Source of the DNA: Ideonella sp.
Lineage (GTDB): Bacteria > Pseudomonadota > Gammaproteobacteria > Burkholderiales > Burkholderiaceae_C
Assembly (NCBI GenBank): GCA_015075545.1
Contig: JABTUC010000006.1
Location: forward strand, 59,537-123,536
DNA: 64,000 bases
Direction of reading: 5' to 3'
Positions 43,385 to 51,779 of this stretch are shown here, in pieces. Under the pieces are notes generated by a model. The model ran no database searches, was not told where the DNA came from, and saw only the letters and a list, made by a program, of their open reading frames with translations. Position numbers and translations under genes: made by a program. Positions within the stretch are counted from its first letter, which is position 1, and the number at the start of each line of letters is the position of its first letter.

Positions 43385-44692
43385 ATGGACGTTGCGCTCC
43401 TCGTCTTCCTGATCCTGCTCAACGCGTTGTTCGCGATGTCGGAGATGGCGCTCACCGCCGCACGCAAGGCGCGGCTGGCGGTGATGGTCGAGGCCGGCGA
43501 GTCGGGGGCGCAGGCCGCGCTCGATCTGCACGAGCAGCCGACGCGCTGGCTGTCGACCGTGCAGGTGGGCATCACCTCGATCGGCATCTTGAACGGCATC
43601 GTCGGCGAGGCCGTGTTCTCCGAGTCGCTGTCGGCGTGGCTGCACGCGCAGTTCGGCGTGCCGTCGCGCGCGGCGGGGATCACGGCGACCGCGCTGGTGG
43701 TGCTGGCGATCACCTTCCTGACCATCATCTTCGGCGAGCTGGTGCCCAAGCGGCTGGGCCAGATGTTCCCCGAGGCGGTGGCGCGGCACGTGGCCACGCC
43801 GATGCAGTGGCTGTCGAAGGCGGCGCGACCGTTCGTCTGGCTGCTGTCGGCGTGCACCGAGGGCATCCTCAAGCTGCTGGGCATCGGCGACCAGCCGGCG
43901 CGGCCGGTGACCGAGGAGGAGATCGCCGCCAGCCTGGAGGAGGGCGTCGACGCCGGCGTGATCGAGGTGCAGGAGCACCAGATGGTGCGCAATGTGTTCC
44001 GCCTCGACGAGCGGCAGATCGGCTCGATGATGATTCCGCGCACCGAGATCGCCTGGGTCGACGTCGACGCGCCGCTGGCCGACGTGCTGGAGGTGATCTC
44101 GGCACAGCCGCACTCGCGCCTGCCGGTGTGCCGCGGCGGCCTCGACGAGGTGATCGGCGTGCTGCCGACGCAGCGCCTGATCGCGCCGCTGGCCGCCGGC
44201 CGCACGCCGGTGCTGGCCGAGCTGGTGGAGCCTGCGGTGTTCGTGCCCGAGACGCTGTCGGGAATGGAGCTGCTCGATCACTTTCGCGTCAACGAGGCGC
44301 AACTCGTGTTCGTGGTCGACGAGTACGGCGCGGTGCAGGGCGTCATCACCGTGCGCGACGTGCTCGAGGCGATCACCGGCGAGTTCGCGCCGCCGAGCGC
44401 CGACAACGCCTGGGCGGTGCAGCGCGACGACGGCAGCTGGCTGATGGACGGTCTGATCCCGGTGCCCGAGCTGAAAGATCGGCTCGATCTGCGCGAGCTG
44501 CCCGAGGAGGACCGCGGCCGCTACAACACGCTGGCCGGCATGATCATGCTGCTGCTCGGGCGCCTGCCCGACGTTGCCGATCATGTCGACTGGGAAGGCT
44601 GGCGCTTCGAGGTGGTCGACCTCGACGGCAAGCGGGTCGACAAGGTACTGGTCAGTCGCCTGCCGGAGGTCGAGGCGGCCGAGGCCGCCTGA
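43385..44692 (+). CDS. CNNM/HlyC-CorC family transporter (DUF21-CBS-CorC_C)
   Basis: A 435-residue protein in three parts: a DUF21 (CNNM) membrane domain to about residue 180 (LNALFAMSEMALTAARKARL, TFLTIIFGELVPKRL), a CBS pair from about 195 to 330 (MIPRTEIAWVDVDAPLADVL, VVDEYGAVQGVITVRDVLEA) and a C-terminal CorC_HlyC domain (YNTLAGMIMLLLGRLPDVAD). Members are linked to magnesium/cobalt efflux. The ATG at 43385 gives the standard start MDVALLVFLILLNALF; an upstream GTG would add 30 atypical residues. Confidence 0.92.
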   Translation: MDVALLVFLILLNALFAMSEMALTAARKARLAVMVEAGESGAQAALDLHEQPTRWLSTVQVGITSIGILNGIVGEAVFSESLSAWLHAQFGVPSRAAGITATALVVLAITFLTIIFGELVPKRLGQMFPEAVARHVATPMQWLSKAARPFVWLLSACTEGILKLLGIGDQPARPVTEEEIAASLEEGVDAGVIEVQEHQMVRNVFRLDERQIGSMMIPRTEIAWVDVDAPLADVLEVISAQPHSRLPVCRGGLDEVIGVLPTQRLIAPLAAGRTPVLAELVEPAVFVPETLSGMELLDHFRVNEAQLVFVVDEYGAVQGVITVRDVLEAITGEFAPPSADNAWAVQRDDGSWLMDGLIPVPELKDRLDLRELPEEDRGRYNTLAGMIMLLLGRLPDVADHVDWEGWRFEVVDLDGKRVDKVLVSRLPEVEAAEAA

Positions 44693-44712
44693 ACGCCGGC
44701 AGGCCGCGCCGA

Positions 44713-45210
44713 TCAGGCGGCCAGCGTCTCGCGCAGCGCGCCGTGCACGCGAAGCGTCGCCACGCAGGCGCGCGCCGCCTCGCGCCCCTTGAGCAGCAGG
44801 TGCTCGGCGAAGAAGCGCGCGTGCGTCTCGTGCTCGTGGAAGGCCTGCGGCGTCAGCACCGCCGTCAGCACCGGCACGCCGCTGTCGAGCTGCGCGCGCA
44901 TCAGGCCGTCGATCACCGCGTGGGCGACGAACTCGTGGCGGTAGATGCCGCCGTCGACCACCAGCGCGCAGGCGACGATCGCCGCGTAGCGACCCGAGCG
45001 CGCGAGCGCCTGCGCCAGCAGCGGGATCTCGAAGGCGCCGGGCACGTCGAAGGTGTCGACTGTGGCGGCGGCGACGCCCAGCGACTCGAGCTCGTCGAGC
45101 AGGGCGTCGCGCGTCTGCCCGACGAGGTCGGCGTGCCATTGCGCGCACACCACGGCGAGCCGCTGCGGCTTGACGCCGGCCAGAGGAAAGAACTTCGGAT
45201 ACTGACTCAT
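44713..45210 (-). CDS. ribH: 6,7-dimethyl-8-ribityllumazine synthase (RibH2-like)
   Basis: A 165-residue enzyme of riboflavin synthesis that condenses 5-amino-6-ribitylamino-uracil with dihydroxybutanone phosphate. AVVCAQWHADLV binds the pyrimidine, DTFDVPGAFEIPLLAQAL is the conserved core and GIYRHEFVAHAVIDGLM carries the catalytic His. Replacement of the usual GATxHxD by DGGIYRHEF is a feature of type II lumazine synthases known from Brucella and Mesorhizobium. The start at 45210 follows GGAG. It lies alone behind an FMN riboswitch, away from other rib genes. Confidence 0.93.
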   Translation of the reverse strand: MSQYPKFFPLAGVKPQRLAVVCAQWHADLVGQTRDALLDELESLGVAAATVDTFDVPGAFEIPLLAQALARSGRYAAIVACALVVDGGIYRHEFVAHAVIDGLMRAQLDSGVPVLTAVLTPQAFHEHETHARFFAEHLLLKGREAARACVATLRVHGALRETLAA

Positions 45211-45310
45211 GGTGGACTCCAACAAGTTGGCTACCTGAATCAGGGCGCACGAATCGCGACGACGCGCGCACGCGCACGGTGGCCCGCGCGCGGCCGTCGC
45301 GATGTCGCGC

Positions 45311-45500
45311 TCTCTTTCATCCGGACTGTGACCGTCGGCCCCGGATTCGCACCGGGTCTGCTGACCCCGCGACCTCGAGCAGGCTTGGACCGCTCGATGC
45401 TTCGGCGGGCCTGGGGCCCTTCGAAGATCGCGGGCGCTCGCGGGCTGGCGCCGAACTGCAGCGCATCACCGCCGGTGGGGAGTTCCACCCCGCCCTGAGA
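45311..45500 (-). promoter_or_regulatory. FMN riboswitch (RFN element) upstream of ribH
   Basis: On the minus strand the leader has GGGCGGGGTGGAACTCCCC followed by ACCGGCGGTGATGCG, AGCCCGCGAGCG, GGTGCGAATCCGGGGCCGAC and GGTCACAGTCCGGATGAAAG, in the order of the conserved RFN junction. It ends about 100 bases before the ribH start. FMN binding should switch ribH off. Confidence 0.95.
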
Positions 45501-45792
45501 ACGCACCGGCACCAGCGGCACCGGCGCGTGCAGTCTAAGGCGCGCGGCGGTGCGATGCCTGTCGTCGCTGCGACAACGCGACAACGCGACAGCGCCGAAG
45601 CGGCGAGAGGCAGCGCGTGCGACGAGTCGACCCGCGGGAACTCCGCCAGCGGCGGTGGCTCTGAGAGCCGGTTGCGGCCGCGCGCCCACACGCGCATCGG
45701 TGCCACCGGGTCAGCACGGAGATCGCGCAGCGCAAGTTCTGCTAGGGTCCACCACAGCCCGCAGCGACAAACTCTCGACGGAGACAACCACC
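45501..45792. other. intergenic region between RFN element and Liv operon
   Basis: A 292-base divergent region holding the ribH leader promoter and that of the Liv-type operon. I see no gene, repeat or clear operator in it. GGAG lies just before the binding-protein start. Confidence 0.5.
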
Positions 45793-46959
45793 ATGATTCA
45801 TCTGCATCGGCGCCAACTCTTGACGTGGGGCGCGGCGCTGGCGGCGATGCCGTACGCGAAGGCGCAGAGCGACACCGTGAAGATCGGCCTCATCCTGCCG
45901 ATGACCGGGCAGCAGGCCTCCACCGGCCGGCAGATCGAGGCGGCGGTCAAGCTGTGGCAGGCGCAGCACGGCACCAAGGCCGGCGGCAAGACGGTCGAGG
46001 TCATCCTCAAGGACGACGCCGCGGTGCCCGACACCACGCGCCGGCTGGCGCAGGAGCTGGTGGTCAACGACAAGGTCGCCGTGCTTGCCGGCTTCGGCAT
46101 CACGCCGTGCGCGATGGCCACCGCACCGATCGCCACCCAGAGCAAGACGCCGATGGTGGTGATGGCCGCGGCCACCTCGGCGATCACGCAGGCGTCGCCG
46201 TTCATCGTTCGCACCAGCTTCACGCTGCCGCAGGCGACCGTGGGCCTGGCCGACTGGGCGGCCAAGAACGGCATCAAGAAGGCGGTGTCGCTGGTGGCCG
46301 ACTACGGCCCGGGGTTCGACGCCGAGAAGTACTTCGACTCGCAGTTCCGGCTCGACGGCGGCCAGATGCTCGACAAGCTGCGCACGCCGCTGCGCAGCCC
46401 CGATTTCGCGCCGGTGCTGCAGAAGGTGCGCGACCTGCACCCCGATGCGCTGTTCGTGTTCCTGCCATCGGGGCAGGGCGCGCAGTTCATGAAGCAGTTC
46501 GGCGAGCGCGGGCTCGACAAGGCCGGCATCCGGCTGATCGCCACCGGCGACGTCACCGACGACGACCAGCTCAACGACATGGGCGACGTGGCGCTCGGGG
46601 TCATCACCTCGCACCACTACTCGGCGGCGCACCCGAGCGCGGCCAACAAACAGTTCGTCGCCGCGTTCGAGAAGGCCAACAAGTTCCGCCCCAACTTCAT
46701 GGCGGTGGGCGGCTACGACGGCATGCGCGTGATCTACACCGCGCTCAACGCCACCAAGGGCAAAGGCGGGCAGGCGCTGCTCGACGCGATGAAGGGCCAG
46801 TTGTTCGAGAGCCCGCGCGGGCCGGTGCTGATCGACGCGCAGACGCGCGACATCGTGCAGGACATCTACATCCGCAAGGTCGAGCGCGTCAACGGGCAGC
46901 TGTGGAACGTCGAGTTCGATACGCTGAAGGCCGTCAAGGATCCGGGCAAGACGAAGTGA
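45793..46959 (+). CDS. branched-chain amino acid-type ABC transporter, substrate-binding protein
   Basis: A 388-residue periplasmic binding protein of the LivJ/LivK (Peripla_BP_6) type. The N-terminus HRRQLLTWGAALAAMPYAKA has paired arginines, so export by Tat is conceivable, though a Sec signal also fits. The mature part begins DTVKIGLILPMTGQQASTGR, a family hallmark, and continues with KTVEVILKDDAAVPDTTRRL. The ligand of this family can be amino acids, amides, urea or aromatic acids. It starts a plus-strand operon with a full permease/ATPase set and three catabolic-type genes. Confidence 0.9.
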   Translation: MIHLHRRQLLTWGAALAAMPYAKAQSDTVKIGLILPMTGQQASTGRQIEAAVKLWQAQHGTKAGGKTVEVILKDDAAVPDTTRRLAQELVVNDKVAVLAGFGITPCAMATAPIATQSKTPMVVMAAATSAITQASPFIVRTSFTLPQATVGLADWAAKNGIKKAVSLVADYGPGFDAEKYFDSQFRLDGGQMLDKLRTPLRSPDFAPVLQKVRDLHPDALFVFLPSGQGAQFMKQFGERGLDKAGIRLIATGDVTDDDQLNDMGDVALGVITSHHYSAAHPSAANKQFVAAFEKANKFRPNFMAVGGYDGMRVIYTALNATKGKGGQALLDAMKGQLFESPRGPVLIDAQTRDIVQDIYIRKVERVNGQLWNVEFDTLKAVKDPGKTK

Positions 46960-47028
46960 ATGGGAGTTAGGCAGCAGAGCGGCCCGGTTTCGCAGCTGCG
47001 CGCGCCAGGCGCGCAGGCGGCACCTTCA

Positions 47029-47114
47029 AGCGGACGCCGTGGATCCGGCTTTGCCGGTCCACTGGCGGCGCCCCCTTGAGGGGGAGGCGGCCGCCAGGCC
47101 GCATCGGGGGTGGG
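47029..47114 (+). repeat. inverted repeat, left copy flanking livH
   Basis: An 86-base sequence just before the permease gene. Its reverse complement lies at 47993-48078, right after the same gene; by hand about 77 of 86 positions agree. It contains CCCCCTTGAGGGGGAGGCGG and CCGCATCGGGGGTGGG, the type of GC-rich intergenic repeat common in Burkholderiales. Transcribed together the copies could fold into a large stem enclosing livH. Confidence 0.85.
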
Positions 47115-47116
47115 CC

Positions 47117-47989
47117 ATGCTGACCCTGCTCTTCGACGGCGTCGCCTACGGCATGCTGCTGTTCATCCTGGCGCTGGGGCTGGCGGTGACGATGGGGTTG
47201 ATGAACTTCATCAACCTCGCGCACGGCGCCTTCGCGATGGCCGGCGGCTACATCCTGATCGTGCTGATGCAGCAGCACGGCTGGCCCTTCCTCGCCTGCC
47301 TGCCGGTGGCCTTCGTGCTCACCGCCGCCGCCGGTGCGCTGCTCGAGCGCACGCTGTACCGGCCGATGTACGGCAAGCCGCACCTCGACCAGGTGCTGTT
47401 CTCGATCGGCCTCACCTTCATGGCGGTGGCGGCGGTCGACTTTCTGGTCGGCCCGTCGCCGCAGACGGTGCAGCTGCCCGAGTGGCTGCGCGTGCGCTTC
47501 GAGTTCGGCACCAGCCCGTGGCGCATCGGCATGGGCGCCTACCGCCTGTTCATCGTCGTCACCTGCGTCGTGCTGGCGCTGGCGCTGCAGGCGATGCTCG
47601 GCGGCACGCGCTTCGGCAGCCGGCTGCGCGCGGCGGTCGACGACGCGCGCGTCGCCGCGGGCCTCGGCATCCCGGTGAACCGCGTGTTCCTCGTCACCTT
47701 CGCGGTCGGCTCTGGGCTGGCGGGGCTCGGCGGTGCGCTCGGCGCCGACATCCTCGGGCTCGACCCGACGTTCCCGCTGAAGTTCATGGTGTATTTCCTG
47801 ATCGTCTGCGCGGTCGGCGGCACCAGCTCGATCACCGGCCCGCTGCTGGCAGCCCTCGTGCTGGGCATCGCCGACGTGATGGGCAAGTACTACGTGCCCA
47901 AGCTCGGCGCCTTCATCGTCTACGTGCTGATGATCGCGATCCTGGTGTGGCGGCCGCAGGGCCTGTTCTCGCGGCAGGGCGGGCGGTGA
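47117..47989 (+). CDS. livH: branched-chain amino acid-type ABC permease LivH
   Basis: A 290-residue permease with eight or so helices. Typical LivH stretches are LALGLAVTMGLMNFINLAHG, AVDDARVAAGLGIPVNRVF and GGTSSITGPLLAALVLGIAD. The start ATG at 47117 directly follows the repeat at 47029-47114; no clear ribosome site other than the repeat's GGGGGTGGG is present. It forms the membrane channel with LivM. Confidence 0.94.
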   Translation: MLTLLFDGVAYGMLLFILALGLAVTMGLMNFINLAHGAFAMAGGYILIVLMQQHGWPFLACLPVAFVLTAAAGALLERTLYRPMYGKPHLDQVLFSIGLTFMAVAAVDFLVGPSPQTVQLPEWLRVRFEFGTSPWRIGMGAYRLFIVVTCVVLALALQAMLGGTRFGSRLRAAVDDARVAAGLGIPVNRVFLVTFAVGSGLAGLGGALGADILGLDPTFPLKFMVYFLIVCAVGGTSSITGPLLAALVLGIADVMGKYYVPKLGAFIVYVLMIAILVWRPQGLFSRQGGR

Positions 47990-47992
47990 AGA

Positions 47993-48078
47993 CCCACCCC
48001 CGATGCGGCCTAGCGGCCGCCTCCCCCTCGAGGGGGCGACACCAGCGGACCGGCGGAGCCGGATCCGCGGTGTCCGCT
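47993..48078 (-). repeat. inverted repeat, right copy flanking livH
   Basis: Reverse-complement partner of 47029-47114, about 77 of 86 positions matching by hand. It fills most of the gap between livH and livM. Confidence 0.85.
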
Positions 48079-48104
48079 TGGTCTTCATGCCCGTGGGAGT
48101 GCGT

Positions 48105-49091
48105 ATGAGCGCCGCGATGAAAACTGCGAACAGTGCGAAGCCACCCGGCGCGCGCCTGCTTGCGCCCTCGCGCTGGCGCGCGTGGGAGATCGTGGCCTGG
48201 CTCGCGATCGCGGCGGCACCGTTCGTGCTGCGGCAGCACGCGGCGCTGATCAACGAGGTGGCGATCTTCGCGCTGCTCGCACTGTCGCTCGACCTCATCC
48301 TCGGCTACGCCGGCATCGTCTCGCTCGGCCACGCAGCGTACTTCGGCGCCGGCGCCTACGGCGCGGCGCTGTTCGCCAAGCACGTGATGCCCGACCCGCT
48401 CGTGGGCCTGGCGGTGGGCACCGCGGCCGGCGCGCTGCTGGGCGCGCTGACCAGCCCGGCGATCGTGCGCGGCACCGACCTCTCGCGGTTGATGGTGACG
48501 ATGGGCATCGCGCTGGTGCTGCTCGAGCTGGCCAACAAGTTCGAGCACATCACCGGCGGCGTCGACGGCATGCAGGGCCTGGTGATCGGCCCGCTGCTCG
48601 GGCGTTTCGAGTTCGACCTCGCGGGCCAGGTAGCTGCCGTCTACTCGCTCGTCGTGCTGTTCGTCGGCTTCGTGCTGGCGCGTCGCGTCGTGCACTCGCC
48701 GTTCGGCGCTTCGCTGCAGGCGCTGCGCGACAACCGCCTGCGCGCCAGCGCGATCGGCCTGGCGGTGCCGGCGCGGCTGGCGGCGGTGTACACGTTCGGC
48801 GCCACGCTCGCCGGCGCGGCCGGCGCGCTGCTGACGCAGACCACCGGCTTCGTCTCGCTCGACGTGCTCGAGTTCCACCGCAGCGCCGACCCGCTGCTGG
48901 CGGTGGTGATCGGCGGCGCGGGCTGGCTGTGGGGCGCGCTGGCCGGCGCCATCGCGCTGCGCGTGCTGCACGACGTGCTGTCGGGCTTCACCGCGCAGTA
49001 CTGGACCTTCTGGATCGGCCTCATCCTGGTGGTGCTGATGCTGGTGGGGCGCGAGCGCCTGTTCAGGCCGTGGCGCTGGTTCGGGCGCTGA
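48105..49091 (+). CDS. livM: branched-chain amino acid-type ABC permease LivM
   Basis: A 328-residue permease. NEVAIFALLALSLDLILGYAG and IVSLGHAAYFGAGAYGAALF are LivM hallmarks; ALRDNRLRASAIGLAVPARL is the cytoplasmic loop that meets the ATPases. The start at 48105 is preferred to 48087 because GGGAG lies about six bases before it. LivG follows after 16 bases. Confidence 0.93.
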   Translation: MSAAMKTANSAKPPGARLLAPSRWRAWEIVAWLAIAAAPFVLRQHAALINEVAIFALLALSLDLILGYAGIVSLGHAAYFGAGAYGAALFAKHVMPDPLVGLAVGTAAGALLGALTSPAIVRGTDLSRLMVTMGIALVLLELANKFEHITGGVDGMQGLVIGPLLGRFEFDLAGQVAAVYSLVVLFVGFVLARRVVHSPFGASLQALRDNRLRASAIGLAVPARLAAVYTFGATLAGAAGALLTQTTGFVSLDVLEFHRSADPLLAVVIGGAGWLWGALAGAIALRVLHDVLSGFTAQYWTFWIGLILVVLMLVGRERLFRPWRWFGR

Positions 49092-49107
49092 AGCGGATGG
49101 CATCGGC

Positions 49108-49881
49108 ATGAGCGAGGTCGTCCTGCGCACCCACTCGCTGGTCAAGCGCTTCGGCGGCATCACGGCCACCGACGAGGTGTCGATCGACCTCGAGCGCGGT
49201 GCGCGCCATGCATTGATCGGGCCCAACGGCGCCGGCAAGACCACCTTGATCAACCTGCTCACCGGCGTGATCGCCCCGACCTCGGGGCGCATGACGCTCG
49301 GCGGGCGCGACATCACCGCGATGTCGCCGCATGCGCGCGTCGGCCTCGGGCTGGTGCGCACGTTTCAGATCAACCAGTTGTTCGCCTCGCTGACGCCGCT
49401 GCAGAGCCTGGCGCTGGCGCTGGCCAGCCGCGCCGGGGCGGCGTGGCGCTGCTGGCAGCCGGTGGGTCGCGACGCCGCGATCGCCGCCGAGAGCGAGCGG
49501 CTGGTCGAGCGCCTGCACCTGGCCGAGCACGCCGGGCGGCCGACTCGCGAGCTGCCGTACGGTAAGCGGCGGCTGCTCGAGATCGGGCTGGCGCTGGCGC
49601 TCGCGCCGCGCGTGCTGCTGCTCGACGAGCCCGCGGCGGGCGTGCCGGCCGGCGAGCGGCAGGACATCCTCGACACCGTGGCCGCGCTGCCGGCCGACGT
49701 GTCGGTGCTGCTGATCGAGCACGACATGGACCTGGTGTTCAGCTTCGCGCGGCGCATCACGGTGCTGGTCAACGGCGCGGTGCTGACCGAGGGCGCGCCC
49801 GAGGCCATCGCCGCCGACCCGCGGGTGCGCGCGGTCTACCTCGGCGATGCGGCGGCCGAACCGCGGGTGGCTCATGGCTGA
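49108..49881 (+). CDS. livG: branched-chain amino acid-type ABC ATPase LivG
   Basis: A 257-residue ATPase. It contains Walker A GPNGAGKTT, LGLVRTFQINQLFASLTPLQ, the family-specific signature LPYGKRRLLEIGLALA in place of LSGGQ, Walker B VLLLDEPAAGVP and the switch His in LLIEHDMDLVF. It overlaps livF by eight bases. The degenerate signature is normal for LivG. Confidence 0.93.
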   Translation: MSEVVLRTHSLVKRFGGITATDEVSIDLERGARHALIGPNGAGKTTLINLLTGVIAPTSGRMTLGGRDITAMSPHARVGLGLVRTFQINQLFASLTPLQSLALALASRAGAAWRCWQPVGRDAAIAAESERLVERLHLAEHAGRPTRELPYGKRRLLEIGLALALAPRVLLLDEPAAGVPAGERQDILDTVAALPADVSVLLIEHDMDLVFSFARRITVLVNGAVLTEGAPEAIAADPRVRAVYLGDAAAEPRVAHG

Positions 49882-50596
49882 GCGGCTGCTCGAAGTCGAC
49901 GGCCTCACCTGCGGCTACGGCGAGGCGGTGGTGCTGAGCGACGTGGGCTTCGCGCTCGACGCGGGGCGCTCGCTGGCGCTGCTCGGCCGCAACGGCACCG
50001 GCAAGACCACGCTGATCGACACGCTGGTCGGCGTGACGCGACGCCACGCCGGGCGCATCGCGCTCGCCGGCCGCGCGATCCACGCGCTGCCGCCGCACCA
50101 GCGCGCCGCGGCCGGCATCGGCTGGGTGCCGCAGGAGCGCAACATCTTCAAGTCGCTCACCGTCGAGGAGAACCTCTCGGCGGTGGCTCGCCCGGGGCCG
50201 TGGAGCGCGCAGCGCGTGTTCGAGCTGTTCCCGCGGCTGGCCGAGCGCCGGCGCAACCTCGGCACGCAGCTTTCGGGCGGCGAGCAGCAGATGCTCGCGT
50301 TCGGCCGCGCGCTGGTGCTCAACCCGCGCCTGCTGCTGCTCGACGAGCCGCTCGAAGGCCTGGCGCCGCTGATCGTCGCCGAGCTGCTGGCGGCGATCGG
50401 CCGCGTGGCGCGCGAGGAGGGGCTGTCGTCGATCGTCGTCGAGCAGCACCCGCACCTCGTGCTGCAGGTGACCGACGACGCGATCGTGCTCGACCGCGGC
50501 GGCGTCGCGCTGCGCGCGCGCAGCGCCGCGCTGCTGGCCGACGCGACGCCGCTCGACCAGTGGCTCGGCGTCGCCGCGCACGGTGCGGGCCTATGA
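49874..50596 (+). CDS. livF: branched-chain amino acid-type ABC ATPase LivF
   Basis: A 240-residue ATPase with Walker A GRNGTGKTT, the LivF segment GIGWVPQERNIFKSLTVEEN, signature LSGGEQQMLAFGRAL, Walker B LLLLDEPLEGLAP and VVEQHPHLVL. The start at 49874 lies inside the end of livG. It completes the importer; the next gene follows after 31 bases. Confidence 0.93.
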   Translation: MAERLLEVDGLTCGYGEAVVLSDVGFALDAGRSLALLGRNGTGKTTLIDTLVGVTRRHAGRIALAGRAIHALPPHQRAAAGIGWVPQERNIFKSLTVEENLSAVARPGPWSAQRVFELFPRLAERRRNLGTQLSGGEQQMLAFGRALVLNPRLLLLDEPLEGLAPLIVAELLAAIGRVAREEGLSSIVVEQHPHLVLQVTDDAIVLDRGGVALRARSAALLADATPLDQWLGVAAHGAGL

Positions 50597-50627
50597 TGAG
50601 GCTCGAACCGCAGTTGGAGACTCCGAG

Positions 50628-51755
50628 ATGACCGCACGCACCACGCCACCGTTTCGCGCCGACCATGTCGGCAGCTTCCTGCGCCCGGGCTATCTGCTGC
50701 AGGCGCGCGAGCGAAAGGCGAAGGGCGAGATCACGGCCGAGCAGTTGCGCGAGGTGGAAGACAAGTCGATCAGCGAGATCGTCAAGTTCCAGGCCGACGT
50801 CGGGCTGCAGTCGATCACCGACGGCGAGTTCCGCCGCACCTACTTCCACCTCGATTTCCTCGAGCAGCTCGGCGGCGTGAAGACCGACATCCCCGTCACC
50901 ATCAAGAAGCCCGACGGCACCGAGGAGCTGGCGCCGCCGGCGATCCGCGTGACGGGCAAGGTGCGGCACGCCAAGGCCATCCAGCTCGCCGACTTCCAGT
51001 ACCTGAAGGGCGAGGTCGCCAAGCTCGACATCGACGGCCTGACGCCGAAGGTGACGATCCCGTCGCCGACGATGCTGCATTTCCGCGGCGGCAGGGCGGG
51101 CATCAGCAAGGAGGCGTATCCCGAGCTCGACCCGGTGTTCTACGACGACGTCGCGCGCGCCTACGGCGACGAGCTGCAATCGCTGGCCGACGCCGGCTGC
51201 CGCTACGTGCAGATGGACGACACCAACATGGCGTACCTGTGCGACGAGAAGATGCGCGCCGCCGCGCGCGCGCGCGGCGACGACCCCAACGAGCTGCCGC
51301 ACCGCTACGCCGCCTTCATCAACAAGGTGGTGGCGCTCAAGCCCAAGGGCATGACGCTGTGCATGCACCTGTGCCGCGGCAACTTCAAGAGCACCTTCGC
51401 CGCGCAGGGCAACTACGAGCCGGTGGCCGAGGCGCTGCTGTCGGAGATGAACCTCGACGCCTACTTCATGGAGTACGACGACGACCGTTCGGGCGACTTC
51501 CGCCCGCTGCGCTTCCTGAAGAAGGGCAAGATCGTCGTGCTCGGGCTGGTCACCACCAAGTTCGGCCAGCTCGAGAAGAAAGACGATCTGAAGCGCCGCA
51601 TCGACGAGGCGGCGAAGCACGCGCCGCTCGAGCAGCTCTGCCTGTCGCCGCAGTGCGGCTTCTCGAGCACGGTGCACGGCAACAACATCGCGGTGGAAGA
51701 CCAGCGGCGCAAGCTCGAGCTGGTGGTGCAGACCGCACGCGAAGTCTGGGGTTGA
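50628..51755 (+). CDS. MetE-like zinc-dependent methyl/alkyl-transferase
   Basis: A 375-residue protein equal to the C-terminal catalytic half of cobalamin-independent methionine synthase. Zinc ligands are visible as His247 and Cys249 in LCMHLCRGNF and Cys343 in SPQCGFSS; VGSFLRPGYLLQ, ITDGEFRRTYFH and QMDDTNMAYLCD are substrate-domain motifs. The N-terminal folate/peptide half of MetE is missing. Stand-alone proteins of this size include YxjG-type enzymes and epoxyalkane:coenzyme M transferase, so a methionine role is not assured. Its place between an importer and catabolic genes suggests thiol transfer in a degradation route. Confidence 0.85.
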   Translation: MTARTTPPFRADHVGSFLRPGYLLQARERKAKGEITAEQLREVEDKSISEIVKFQADVGLQSITDGEFRRTYFHLDFLEQLGGVKTDIPVTIKKPDGTEELAPPAIRVTGKVRHAKAIQLADFQYLKGEVAKLDIDGLTPKVTIPSPTMLHFRGGRAGISKEAYPELDPVFYDDVARAYGDELQSLADAGCRYVQMDDTNMAYLCDEKMRAAARARGDDPNELPHRYAAFINKVVALKPKGMTLCMHLCRGNFKSTFAAQGNYEPVAEALLSEMNLDAYFMEYDDDRSGDFRPLRFLKKGKIVVLGLVTTKFGQLEKKDDLKRRIDEAAKHAPLEQLCLSPQCGFSSTVHGNNIAVEDQRRKLELVVQTAREVWG

Positions 51756-51779
51756 TCGTTTTCCTTGTGCGAGGGCACC

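Noticed and set aside
42109-44205. A 698-codon minus-strand frame across apaH, the repeat and the CorC-type gene
   Set aside because: It crosses a riboswitch and two well-supported genes in other frames.
45240-45689. A 149-codon minus-strand frame across the ribH leader
   Set aside because: It covers the FMN riboswitch, has no family motif and is explained by GC bias.
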